Positions 8,590 through 17,700 of a DNA stretch of 64,000 nucleotides are shown here, piece after piece. The stretch is taken from positions 26,876 through 90,875 of the forward strand of contig CAAFTU010000055.1 of NCBI GenBank assembly GCA_900766005.1, read 5' to 3'. The position numbers and the translations under genes were made by a program. This DNA is from an uncultured Bacteroides sp. GTDB lineage: Bacteria; Bacteroidota; Bacteroidia; Bacteroidales; Bacteroidaceae. Numbering within the stretch: position 1 is the first letter of the stretch; every line of letters begins with the position of its first letter. The notes beneath the pieces were generated by a model. That model did no database searches. It was not told where the DNA came from and saw nothing but the letters and a program-made list of their open reading frames with translations.

Positions 8590-11250
8590 ATGAGAATGTG
8601 TGTAAAAGTAATGGCCATGGCCATTGCATGCATATTGCTGAGCAGCGAAACATGCCCGGCCTATGCATCCATCCCCGCTACAGAAAGTCTGAGCTGGTTT
8701 AAGAAAAAGAAGAAACCGGCTGAAAAAAACGAGGAAAAAAGTAAAACTGACTACGAAAAACTCACAGAAGGTAGTCAGACCACTCCCGGCATGTTTGCCG
8801 TACATAAGAAAGACAACGATTATTATTTTGAGGTGCCCACCTCCCTGCTTGGCCGTCATCTGCTGATAGTCAACAAGCTGCAGCGTGTTCCTTCGGAGCT
8901 CAACGAAGCCGGAGTGAACCGCGGTGTAAACTATGAGAATCAGATGATCAGCATGGAATGGGACAAAGCCAGCGGCCGTCTGATGTTCCGCCAGGAACGT
9001 CCGCTTCCGCTCTCGCCGGCAGGTGATGCCATTTCTCAGTCGGTGAAGGACAACTTCATCTCTCCGCTCATTGCGTCGTTCAAGATAGAGGCTGTCAATG
9101 CCGACTCTACGGCTTTGGTCATCAAGGTGAACGACATCTACAACGGCACGGAGACCAGCATCAACAACGTGTTTACCAACATCAACCTGGGCACGTCGGC
9201 CATCAAGAACCTGTCGCGCATCCTGTCCATCAAGTCGTTCCCCAACAACGTGGTAGCCACTTCCGAGCTCACCACCCGGGTAACGGAGGGCACCACTACC
9301 ATCTACGTCACGGTGGAAGTCAGCTCGTCTATCCTGCTGCTGCCCGAAAAGCCCATGATGGGACGTTTCGACAACCAGAAAGTGGGCTATTTCACCAACC
9401 CGCTGCTCACCTTCAGCGATGCGCAGCAGGGCACCGCTAAGACCCACTACATCACTCGCTGGCGCATGGAGCCCAAGCCCGAAGACCGTGCGGCCTACCT
9501 GCGCGGCGAACTAGTGGAGCCTGCCAAGCCCATTGTGTTCTATATCGACCAGTCCACTCCCTACCAGTGGCGTTCGTACATCAAGAAGGGCATCGAAGAC
9601 TGGCAGGTAGCGTTTGAACGCGCCGGCTTCAAGAATGCCATTCAGGCGCGGGAGGTGACCGACAGCATGCACATCGACATGGACGACGTGAACTACTCCG
9701 TGCTGACGTATGCGGCTTCGGAAAAGAAGAATGCCATGGGTCCGTCGCTGCTCGACCCCCGCTCGGGCGAGATTCTGGAAGCCGACATCATGTGGTGGCA
9801 CAATGTGCTGTCGATGGTGCGCGAATGGATCACCGTGCAGACGGGTGCCGTGTGTGAAGATGCCCGCAAGGTGCAGCTGCCCGAAGCGCTCATGGGCGAT
9901 GCCATCCGCTTCGTAGCCTGCCATGAGGTGGGCCACTCGCTCGGTCTGCGCCACAACATGATGGGTTCGTGGGCGTTCCCCACCGACTCGCTCCGTTCGG
10001 AGGCGTTCACCTCGCGCATGCACTCCACGGCTTCGTCTATCATGGACTATGCCCGCTTCAACTACGTGGCGCAGCCGGGTGACGGAGTGAAGGTGCTCTC
10101 TCCGCACATCGGTCCCTACGACCTGTTTGCCATCGAATACGGCTACCGCTGGTATGGCAAGGAAACACCCGAGGCAGAGAAAGACCTCCTCATGGATTTC
10201 CTGAGCCGCCACACCGACCGTCTCTATAAGTACAGTGAAGCGCAGGATGTGCGCGATGCGGTGGACCCGCGTGCACAGAACGAGGACTTGGGCGACGACC
10301 CGGTGCGTTCTTCTCAGCTGGGCATTGCCAACCTCAAGCGCATTGTGCCGCAAATCCTGGCTTGGACCACTACGGGCGAAAAGGGGCAGACGTATGAAGA
10401 AGCTTCGCGTCTGTACTATGCGGTCATCAACCAGTGGAACAATTATCTCTATCATGTGCTGGCCAACATCGGCGGTATCTACATCGAGAACACCACGGTG
10501 GGCGACGGCGTGAAGACCTACACGTTTGTAGAGAAAGAGAAGCAGCAGGCAGCGTTGAAGTTCCTGCTCGATGAAGTGCTGACCTACCCTGCCTGGCTGT
10601 TTGACACAGAAGTGGGACAATATACCTACCTGCTGCGCAACACCCCCGTGGGACCGCAGGAGAATGCGCCCACACAGATTCTGAAGAATGCACAGGCCTA
10701 CATCCTGTGGGACTTGCTGGGCAACAACCGCCTGATGCGCATGATTGAGAATGAATCGGTAAACGGCAAGAAGGCCTTTACGGTGGTGGAACTGATGGAC
10801 GGGCTGCACAAGAGCCTCTTCGGCATCACCGAACGCGGCGGCACTCCGAACGTGCTCGAACGCTCGTTGCAGAAGAACTTCCTCGATGCGCTGCTCACGG
10901 CTGCTGCCGAACCCGAAGCGGTGAAAATCAACAAGAAGCTGGCCGACGACCACTTCCTGCTCGACCATGCTACGCATTTCTGCAGCTGCTATGCAGCCGA
11001 ACAGAAAGCACTTCACCAGGCTGCCCACTCAGGAGCCCTGCAGCCCGCCGACCGCATGGGTGCACCGCGTGTACTCAATTTCTACGGAAGCCAGCTGAAC
11101 CGCATCTCGGATGCCATTTCAGTGAAACGCGGCGAACTGCTGCGCATCAAGAAGCTGCTGCAAGGCCGCCTCGGCACCTCGGACATCGCTACGCGCTATC
11201 ATTATGAAGACATGATTCTGCGCATCAACACAGCGCTGGGCATCCGGTAA
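8590..11250 (+). CDS. Secreted zinc-dependent metalloprotease (DUF5117/DUF4953 type)
   Basis: An 886-residue exported protein with an N-terminal signal peptide (to about residue 27) and a Lys-rich linker. Residues 60-330 match the DUF5117 region. The metzincin-like catalytic site sits at about residues 445-459 (HEVGHSLGLRHNMMG), with three His and a Glu, followed by a Met-turn candidate (SSIMDYARFNY). The DUF4953-like C-terminal half has no recognised function. It should act in the periplasm or at the outer membrane. It is followed 119 bp later by a SusC/SusD pair on the same strand, suggesting the protease processes what the pair imports, or the reverse. Substrate unknown. Confidence 0.9.
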   Translation: MRMCVKVMAMAIACILLSSETCPAYASIPATESLSWFKKKKKPAEKNEEKSKTDYEKLTEGSQTTPGMFAVHKKDNDYYFEVPTSLLGRHLLIVNKLQRVPSELNEAGVNRGVNYENQMISMEWDKASGRLMFRQERPLPLSPAGDAISQSVKDNFISPLIASFKIEAVNADSTALVIKVNDIYNGTETSINNVFTNINLGTSAIKNLSRILSIKSFPNNVVATSELTTRVTEGTTTIYVTVEVSSSILLLPEKPMMGRFDNQKVGYFTNPLLTFSDAQQGTAKTHYITRWRMEPKPEDRAAYLRGELVEPAKPIVFYIDQSTPYQWRSYIKKGIEDWQVAFERAGFKNAIQAREVTDSMHIDMDDVNYSVLTYAASEKKNAMGPSLLDPRSGEILEADIMWWHNVLSMVREWITVQTGAVCEDARKVQLPEALMGDAIRFVACHEVGHSLGLRHNMMGSWAFPTDSLRSEAFTSRMHSTASSIMDYARFNYVAQPGDGVKVLSPHIGPYDLFAIEYGYRWYGKETPEAEKDLLMDFLSRHTDRLYKYSEAQDVRDAVDPRAQNEDLGDDPVRSSQLGIANLKRIVPQILAWTTTGEKGQTYEEASRLYYAVINQWNNYLYHVLANIGGIYIENTTVGDGVKTYTFVEKEKQQAALKFLLDEVLTYPAWLFDTEVGQYTYLLRNTPVGPQENAPTQILKNAQAYILWDLLGNNRLMRMIENESVNGKKAFTVVELMDGLHKSLFGITERGGTPNVLERSLQKNFLDALLTAAAEPEAVKINKKLADDHFLLDHATHFCSCYAAEQKALHQAAHSGALQPADRMGAPRVLNFYGSQLNRISDAISVKRGELLRIKKLLQGRLGTSDIATRYHYEDMILRINTALGIR

Positions 11251-11369
11251 GCAAGAAGCTACCGGTAAGCAACGTGAAAAAGATTGTATTTAAGGATTGA
11301 TTACGGATTCTATATAAAGATACATTCTGTTAGTATATAAGAATTCATTAAAAACCACAGATTTTTTGG

Positions 11370-14300
11370 ATGAGAATTAAATTTCTATGCATTTTGCTGT
11401 GTCTGTTTGCCTGCTCATCGGCCTTTGCCGGTGGGGCAAGCCACACAGCCATCGCCAGCCAATCCGGCCGCGCCCTGTCGGTCGGAGAAGTAAGACTGGC
11501 GGCAGCCGGAGAAGTAGGACTGACGTCCGCCGGCCAAGCCGACCGCACAGTAACCGGTATCGTTCTTTCGGGAGAAGACAACGAACCCCTCATCGGTGCA
11601 TCGGTGTATGTACATGCCGACGAACTGGAGAAAATCGGCGCATCGCAAACCTCGCTCGGTACCATTACCGATATCGACGGCAAATTTACATTGGCTGTCC
11701 CCGAAGGGGTGACTCAGCTGTGCTGCAGCTACATCGGTTTTGAAGAACAGGTGGTGCCGCTGCAGGCCGACAAGAAGAGCTACCGCATCGTGCTGCAGAC
11801 CACTTCACATACGCTGGCCGACGTGGTGGTAACGGGTTATCAGACCCTGGAACGCCGCAAACTGACGGCAGCCATCACCAAGGTAGACCTCTCCGATGCC
11901 ATCGTGGGCGCCACAAAGAGCATCGACCAGGCACTGACCGGCCAGATTGCGGGTGTGGCTGTGAGCAACACGACGGGCACCCCGGGTGCTCCGGCCCGTA
12001 TCCGTATCCGCGGTACGGCTTCGCTCAACGGCACGCAAGACCCCCTGTGGGTGCTCGACGGCATTCCCTTAGAGGGCACCGACATCCCGAAGATGGATGC
12101 CAACGGGTCGGACAACGACATTGTCAACATCGGCCAGTCGTCTATCGCCGGCATCAGCCCCAACGACATCGAAAGCATCACCATCCTGAAGGATGCGGCA
12201 GCCACCGCCATCTACGGTGCGCGCGCGGCCAACGGGGTGATTGTGGTGACCACCAAGCGCGGACGGAGCGGCAAGCCGGTGGTGAACTTCAACACGAAGC
12301 TGACTTATACGCCCAATCTCGATACCTCGCGCCTCAACCTGCTCACATCGGAAGAGAAGGTGAACCTCGAACTGCAGCTGATGCAGGAGAAGCCGTTCGA
12401 CTACGGCGGCTGGGGAGCCATGTTCATGCCGGTGTATCCCGAAAAGGGAGGGGTGGCGCAGATTCTGAAGAAGCACAACCTGCTCGACACGTACCGTGAA
12501 AAGGGATGGGACGGACTCTCTCCGGCGGCTCAGGCTGAAATCAACCGCCTGCGGGGCATCCATACCGACTGGAACGACATTCTCTTCCAGGATGCGCTGA
12601 CGCAGGAATACAACCTCAGCCTGTCGGGCGGAGGCGAGAAGGTGACCTACTACAACTCGCTGGGCTTTACCCGCGAGAACAGCAACGTGCCGGGGGTGAG
12701 CATGAGCCGTTTCAACCTCACGAGCAAGACCAGCTACCAGCTCAGCAAGCTGCTGAAGGTGGGGCTGTCGGTGTTTGCCAACCGCCGCAAGAACACATCG
12801 TTCATGACGGATACATACGGACTCACCAACCCGGTGTACTACTCGCGCATTGCCAATCCTTACTTCGAGCCGTTTGATGCGGCGGGAGGCTACCTCTACG
12901 ATTACGACGTGACGGGTTCGGAAACCGACCTGAAGCGCGGATTCAACATCTTTGAGGAACGGGCCAACACCAGCAAGGAGGCCATCAACACGGCGGTCAA
13001 CTCCATCTTCGACGTGGAATTGCGCTTCAATGACCAGTGGAAGCTCACTTCGCAGATCGGTGTGCAGTGGGAACAGCTCTCGCAGGAGGAGTATGTGGGC
13101 ATGAACAGCTTCAACATGCGCAACCAGCGCGAATCGAACACGTTCTACAAGGACGGGGTGAAGAAGTATATCATTCCCGAAGGCGGCATGCTGAAGAATA
13201 CGGCAGCCACCACCTCACAGATTACCTGGAAGACGCAGGGTGAATACAAGAACACCTTTGCCGATATCCACGACGTGCAGATCATGGCGGGCTCGGAAAT
13301 CCGCAAAAACTGGTATGAAAACCACGTATCGACGGGCTACGGCTACGACCCCAAGACGCTCAACTTCAAGAACCTCAACTTCAAGGACGAGGCTCAGGCC
13401 AACGAGAGCCGCTGGAAACTGAAGAATGAAATCTACCGCGAGAACGCCTATGCGTCGTTCTTTGCCAACGGGTCGTATTCGCTCTTAGGCCGCTACACGC
13501 TGGGCGGAAGCATCCGTATGGACGGGTCCGACCTCTTCGGAGTGGATAAGAAATACCGCTTCCTGCCCATCTACTCGGTGAGCGGACTGTGGCGTCTGTC
13601 GAGCGAGCCCTTTATCCAGCAGCACCAGAAGTGGATAGACAACCTCGCACTGCGCCTGTCATACGGTATCCAGGGAAACATCGACAAGAACACGTCGCCC
13701 TTCCTGCTGGGTAGCTACAAAAACACGAGCCTGCTGCCGGGTGCGTTTGAAGACTATATCACCATCGACAGTGCGCCCAACAGCAAACTGCGCTGGGAGA
13801 AGACAACGTCCTACAATGTGGGGCTCGATCTGGCTGTGCTCAATCAGGCCATCAACTTCAGCCTCGACTATTACTACCGCAAGGGTACCGACCTCATCGG
13901 CTACAAGATGCTGCCGCTTGAGAACGGATTTGAAAGCATGGCTATCAACTGGGCCAGCATGTCGAACCAAGGGGTGGAGGTGAACCTGCAGACACGCAAC
14001 ATCACCACCAAGCATTTCTCGTGGTACACGTCGTTCAACTTTGCCTACAACCAGAACAAGGTGCTGCGGGTGATGACGGACAAGAACCAGACGACGCCGA
14101 GCCTGGAGGGACATCCCGTGGGTGCGGTGTTCAACATCAAGACGAAGGGCATCCATCCGGAAACGGGACAGATTCTGCTGGAAGACAAGGACGGCCGGGC
14201 GGTAACCGTGGACGAGCTGTTCCGCATGCAGCCCAGCGGCAACCTCGACGGCATCTATTCCATCGGGGCTTCCACGGAGGAAATACGTAATTTCTACCGC

Positions 14301-14828
14301 TATGCGGGCACCACGGATGCTCCCTACACGGGCGGACTGATGAATACGTTCAACTACCGGGGCTGGGAGCTGAACGTAAACTTCAGCTACACGCTGGGGG
14401 CACACGTGCAGACCACGCCTTCGTATCTGGTTTCCGACCTTGACCCGGGCATCAACATGAACCGCGACGTGCTGAACCGCTGGACGCCTGCCAACAAAAA
14501 CGGCTCGCTGCCGGCACTGGCCACCTACAACACCAACCCGGCCGACTATTACCTGTTCAGCACCCGCCGCGACATCTACAAGTCGCTCGATATCTGGACA
14601 CGCCGTCTGAGCTACGTGCGCCTGCAGAACGTGCGCCTGGCCTACCGTCTGCCGTCCCAGTGGCTGCAGTCGCTGCACATCGGCAGTGCTACCGTGGGCA
14701 TCGAGGGACGTAACCTGCTGGTGTTCGGCTCCAGCTACAAGAACTACATGGACCCGGAGTCGATGAGCAACCTCTACTCCACGCCCGTTCCGAAGTCGGT
14801 TACGTTCAATCTCAGCCTCAATTTCTAA
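11370..14828 (+). CDS. SusC/RagA-type TonB-dependent outer membrane transporter
   Basis: A 1152-residue protein. Signal peptide MRIKFLCILLCLFACSSAFA, then a carboxypeptidase-regulatory-like domain at about residues 63-125 (VTGIVLSGEDNEPLIGASVY), a plug domain (GTPGAPARIRIRGTASL, then SIEDIESITILKDAAATAIYG-like sequence) and a 22-strand barrel ending FNLSLNF. It imports a large substrate through the outer membrane using TonB energy, with the SusD partner as lid. It is the second gene of a three-gene operon. No glycoside hydrolase or sensor-regulator gene lies nearby, so a peptide substrate is more likely than a glycan; this is inference from context. Confidence 0.93.
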   Translation: MRIKFLCILLCLFACSSAFAGGASHTAIASQSGRALSVGEVRLAAAGEVGLTSAGQADRTVTGIVLSGEDNEPLIGASVYVHADELEKIGASQTSLGTITDIDGKFTLAVPEGVTQLCCSYIGFEEQVVPLQADKKSYRIVLQTTSHTLADVVVTGYQTLERRKLTAAITKVDLSDAIVGATKSIDQALTGQIAGVAVSNTTGTPGAPARIRIRGTASLNGTQDPLWVLDGIPLEGTDIPKMDANGSDNDIVNIGQSSIAGISPNDIESITILKDAAATAIYGARAANGVIVVTTKRGRSGKPVVNFNTKLTYTPNLDTSRLNLLTSEEKVNLELQLMQEKPFDYGGWGAMFMPVYPEKGGVAQILKKHNLLDTYREKGWDGLSPAAQAEINRLRGIHTDWNDILFQDALTQEYNLSLSGGGEKVTYYNSLGFTRENSNVPGVSMSRFNLTSKTSYQLSKLLKVGLSVFANRRKNTSFMTDTYGLTNPVYYSRIANPYFEPFDAAGGYLYDYDVTGSETDLKRGFNIFEERANTSKEAINTAVNSIFDVELRFNDQWKLTSQIGVQWEQLSQEEYVGMNSFNMRNQRESNTFYKDGVKKYIIPEGGMLKNTAATTSQITWKTQGEYKNTFADIHDVQIMAGSEIRKNWYENHVSTGYGYDPKTLNFKNLNFKDEAQANESRWKLKNEIYRENAYASFFANGSYSLLGRYTLGGSIRMDGSDLFGVDKKYRFLPIYSVSGLWRLSSEPFIQQHQKWIDNLALRLSYGIQGNIDKNTSPFLLGSYKNTSLLPGAFEDYITIDSAPNSKLRWEKTTSYNVGLDLAVLNQAINFSLDYYYRKGTDLIGYKMLPLENGFESMAINWASMSNQGVEVNLQTRNITTKHFSWYTSFNFAYNQNKVLRVMTDKNQTTPSLEGHPVGAVFNIKTKGIHPETGQILLEDKDGRAVTVDELFRMQPSGNLDGIYSIGASTEEIRNFYRYAGTTDAPYTGGLMNTFNYRGWELNVNFSYTLGAHVQTTPSYLVSDLDPGINMNRDVLNRWTPANKNGSLPALATYNTNPADYYLFSTRRDIYKSLDIWTRRLSYVRLQNVRLAYRLPSQWLQSLHIGSATVGIEGRNLLVFGSSYKNYMDPESMSNLYSTPVPKSVTFNLSLNF

Positions 14829-14899
14829 GAGGCAGAGAAAAGGGCCCAAACGAGTTTGAAAAGGCCCCCATTAAACAATAAATTAAGGTAGAAAAGAAA

Positions 14900-16258
14900 A
14901 TGAAGAAAATGAAAAATAGAACTAAAATAGGAAAGCTGATGGCAGGCATGCTGATGGCAGGAAGCCTGCTGCTGGCCTCGTGCGACAGCTATCTCGACAT
15001 CCAGCCTGTGGGAAAGGTGATTCCCAACTCGCTGGCCGAACACCGCGCCCTGCTCACCACGGTGTATGACACCAAGCTGATGGACAAGGCTGTGACCGAG
15101 CTGCGCACCGACCTGGCACAGGTGAACCCTTCGAGCACCACCTCATTCAACACCTACGGGGAGATTGAGATCTGGAACGACCTCCATCCCAAGGCAGGTA
15201 CCCGCGAGTTTACCTGGGACAAATACTACACCAACATCTTCTATGCCAATGCCATCATCGACAAAGGCGAAAAGATGACGGAAGGCAGCCTGGACGACAT
15301 CCACCAGCTGATGGGAGAAGCCCACCTGCTGAGAGCCTACATGCACTTCACACTGGTCAACCTTTACGGCCAGCCGTACACCAAGCCGGGCGCTCCCGAC
15401 ACGAAAGCGGTGCCCGTGAAGCTCAGCCTCGACCTCGAAGAAGTGCCCGTGCGCAGCACCGTGAGTGAGGTGTACAGCACCATCCTCAGCGACATCGAGC
15501 AGGCACGCGCCCTCATGAACCGCCAGCAGTGGGAAGAGCCCTACCGCTACCGCTTCTCTGCCCGCGCAGTAGATGCCATGGAAGCCCGCGTGCGCCTGTA
15601 CATGGGCCAGTGGGAAGAAGCCTACAACGCAGCCGAACGGGTGCTGGCCCAGCAACCGGCGCTGGAAGACCTGAACAAGAAAGACTGCAAGCTGCCGTGC
15701 GATTACCGTTCGGCAGAGATGATCACCGCCTACGAGCTGTTCAACGATGACGTTACCTCGGCGCTGATCCTCACTCCGGCCTTTATCGCTACCTACGATG
15801 CCGGTGCCGACCTGCGTCTGGGCAAGTACTTCACCCGGAGCGAAGAAGGCCACACCATCTCCATCAAGAGCGGCAAAGCCGAGCAGAAGTGCACCTTCCG
15901 CACCGGCGAGCTCTACCTCACGGCTGCCGAAGCTGCTGCCCGCCTGAACCGGCTGCCCGCTGCCCGCCAGCGACTGCTGCAGCTGATGGAGAAGCGCTAC
16001 ACTGCCGCAGGCTATGCAGCAAAGAAGAAAACGGTGGAGCAGCTCTCGGCTGATGCCCTGCTCACCGAAATCCTCAGCGAGCGCGCCCGCGAACTGGCCG
16101 TGGAAGGCCACCGCTGGTTCGACTTGCGCCGCACCACCCGTGGGCGCATCGAAAAGACGGTGAAGGACAAACGCTATGTGCTGGAGCAGGACGATGCCCG
16201 CTATACGCTGCGCATCCCGCAGGCTGCCATCGAAGCCAACCCGGGCTTGCTGAACTGA
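14900..16258 (+). CDS. SusD/RagB-type surface lipoprotein
   Basis: A 452-residue lipoprotein. The signal peptide ends in the lipobox LLLASC, followed by DSYLDIQPVGK, the usual SusD opening. TPR-like helical segments follow (GEAHLLRAYMHFTLVNLYGQ) and the conserved C-terminal block ERARELAVEGHRWFDLRR. SusD proteins cap the SusC barrel and bind substrate at the cell surface. It lies 71 bp after the susC-like gene and ends the operon before a strong terminator. At 452 residues it is on the short side for the family. Confidence 0.93.
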   Translation: MKKMKNRTKIGKLMAGMLMAGSLLLASCDSYLDIQPVGKVIPNSLAEHRALLTTVYDTKLMDKAVTELRTDLAQVNPSSTTSFNTYGEIEIWNDLHPKAGTREFTWDKYYTNIFYANAIIDKGEKMTEGSLDDIHQLMGEAHLLRAYMHFTLVNLYGQPYTKPGAPDTKAVPVKLSLDLEEVPVRSTVSEVYSTILSDIEQARALMNRQQWEEPYRYRFSARAVDAMEARVRLYMGQWEEAYNAAERVLAQQPALEDLNKKDCKLPCDYRSAEMITAYELFNDDVTSALILTPAFIATYDAGADLRLGKYFTRSEEGHTISIKSGKAEQKCTFRTGELYLTAAEAAARLNRLPAARQRLLQLMEKRYTAAGYAAKKKTVEQLSADALLTEILSERARELAVEGHRWFDLRRTTRGRIEKTVKDKRYVLEQDDARYTLRIPQAAIEANPGLLN

Positions 16259-16304
16259 AAAGCATCCGGCAGAGAAAAGCCGGAAAGCCTCTTTGATTAA
16301 AAAC

Positions 16305-16357
16305 AAAAAATAAGGTATTGAAACTCCATCCGCCGGTTTTCAATACCTTATTTTTTT
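16305..16357 (+). terminator. Terminator of the metalloprotease-SusCD operon
   Basis: A long A-rich to T-rich hairpin: aaaaaataaggtattgaaa pairs with ttttcaataccttatttttt around a short loop, ending in a T run. It lies 47 bp after the susD-like stop codon. The rest of the gap to 16559 shows nothing further. Confidence 0.85.
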
Positions 16358-16559
16358 CACCCTATTTTTTTACCCTATTTTTTCATCCCCTCAGCCTGCG
16401 CCAGTTTCCCGTTCAGTCAGCCAATTTCTATTCACTTTGGAAAACCCAAAGCTAAAATGGAAAAAATACAATTTCTCATACGCACTATTTTTTAAAATTA
16501 CGAATTTGCTTTGTAACAGATACTTCCATAAACACGTTATGAACCCGTTGAGTTAATTC

Positions 16560-16748
16560 TTAAAGATTTCTTCTGTCCCGATTCAAGACATGTTTTATAA
16601 AGTAAAAAACTGCAATTCCTATAATCGGAATAAGAAAAACCAGCAACGAATAAATCACTTTCATAAAAGTGGTATCGCAAGATGTAATTATATGATATAA
16701 TACAGCTATATTCAGCAAATAGATAGCCGCAATAAAAATATAGTCCAT
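16560..16748 (-). CDS. Small two-helix membrane protein (PLDc_N-like)
   Basis: A 62-residue protein with two hydrophobic helices (about residues 3-22 and 29-52) and a basic tail, HVLNRDRRNL. The pattern of the second helix, KVIYSLLVFLIPIIGIAVFY, matches the short PLDc_N-type inner membrane proteins of many bacteria. The role of these stand-alone proteins is unknown. It stands alone on the minus strand. Confidence 0.6.
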   Translation of the reverse strand: MDYIFIAAIYLLNIAVLYHIITSCDTTFMKVIYSLLVFLIPIIGIAVFYFIKHVLNRDRRNL

Positions 16749-16898
16749 AGTCTTAAAATAAAAAGTTAATTCTCCATTCCCAGCATCTAAATCATAATAA
16801 CCTGCAAAGGTTACATATTTCTACTTGCCTCAACAATGAATCAAACATATCATACAATATGCACTACAAATATAACAAAGTATTATAATAAAAAAATC

Positions 16899-16957
16899 CC
16901 CCTGTGCAACTTCCCTTGTGCAACTTTTTTCCCCCGTGCAACTTTCCCCCTGTGCAC
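16899..16957. repeat. Repeats of a gtgcaact word
   Basis: Four imperfect copies of (c)gtgcaacttcccc spaced 15-20 bp apart, with C-rich and T-rich joins. A 64-codon open frame across it is explained by the repeat and is not called as a gene. Confidence 0.65.
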
Positions 16958-17039
16958 TCATGCAAATTCCGATTACATTCGAGCATTTCGATTACAAACA
17001 AAAATCCCTAACTTTATATTTATTTTGTGACGTTTTTTC

Positions 17040-17431
17040 CCTGCTATATTCTCCCCAATAATGATTTCTCCCACATGAACATACGAAAGCTACAGATAGA
17101 ATGAAACACACTGCAGGTGTGAACTTGCCGTGATAAAGGATGCAGACAACCTGCTATTGACAGGCTAATCCGGCGGCTAAATGCAGCCAACGATGTATAC
17201 AATATATGATTTAAAACAACTGTACTTGCCATAGAATAATTGCATAGGACTTCTTTCAAGGAAGAAGTCTTGTTAATCATTCCTGCAAGACGGGACGCAG
17301 TACTTACTAACATGTAATTTTAAGGAGAAAAGAGCCGTCCCATTACTTTCAACCACAGCCGGAGCCATGTCGAATTGCCGAGGTAATGTAATTTCCCCTC
17401 AGGTATAAACCTGATTTGCACTGCAAATATA
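17040..17431 (-). ncRNA. Candidate structured non-coding transcript
   Basis: A gene-free stretch headed on the minus strand by TATATTTG (17424-17431), an exact -7 box. A TTTG lies at 17454-17457, but its 22-bp spacing is long. Downstream are several self-complementary pieces: TCAGGT/ACCTGA around a TTAT loop, CATTAC/GTAATG, GGGACG/CGTCCC, GACTTCTT/AAGAAGTC around a 6-base loop, and GCAGGT/ACCTGC. An 89-codon frame (17044-17313) inside it has no recognisable family. Key elements of RNase P RNA and tmRNA were looked for and not seen. No clear terminator was found, so the 3' end is a guess. Confidence 0.3.
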
Positions 17432-17559
17432 AAGGTTATAATGCTGAGCAGCGCAAATCTGAGTCTTAATTCTTGTTAATCAAAAACTAAAAGAACAGGA
17501 AATACATCCGGATATTACAACACTGTTTCAGTTTTTTCCAATCCACCAGCCTTTCTATG

Positions 17560-17700
17560 GATGCTGGATTCATCCCAACCAGCTGCATCCAGCACCAAAG
17601 CTGCATTCATCCCAATCAGCAGTATTCAGCATGGCAGCAGTATTCATCCCAATCAGTTGTGACAGTTGTGTCAGTTGCAAAATCCGGATTCAATCCCAAC
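17560..17700. repeat. Degenerate repeats containing the nitronate monooxygenase gene end
   Basis: Several imperfect units of attcatcccaaycagc (plus strand) run from 17568 to 17665. The last unit, attcaatcccaacg, is the actual end of the adjacent gene: on the minus strand TTGGGATTGA holds its final Trp, Asp and stop codon, while the copies read TTGGGATGAA. Confidence 0.75.

Noticed and set aside
9511..11028. 505-codon open frame on the minus strand
   Set aside because: Antisense to the metalloprotease gene, which has a full zinc site and signal peptide.
13659..14849. 396-codon open frame on the minus strand
   Set aside because: Antisense to the SusC-like barrel; Val/His/Gln-rich without domains.
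16836..17030. 64-codon open frame on the plus strand
   Set aside because: Built from the gtgcaact repeats, with no family, promoter or ribosome-site support.
17044..17313. 89-codon open frame on the minus strand
   Set aside because: Considered as a transposase or small gene relic; no motif is recognisable and the hairpins fit a non-coding reading better, so no CDS is called.
17040..17431. tmRNA or RNase P RNA
   Set aside because: No tRNA-like 3' end, tag frame or GAGGAAAGTCC-type core is present on either strand.
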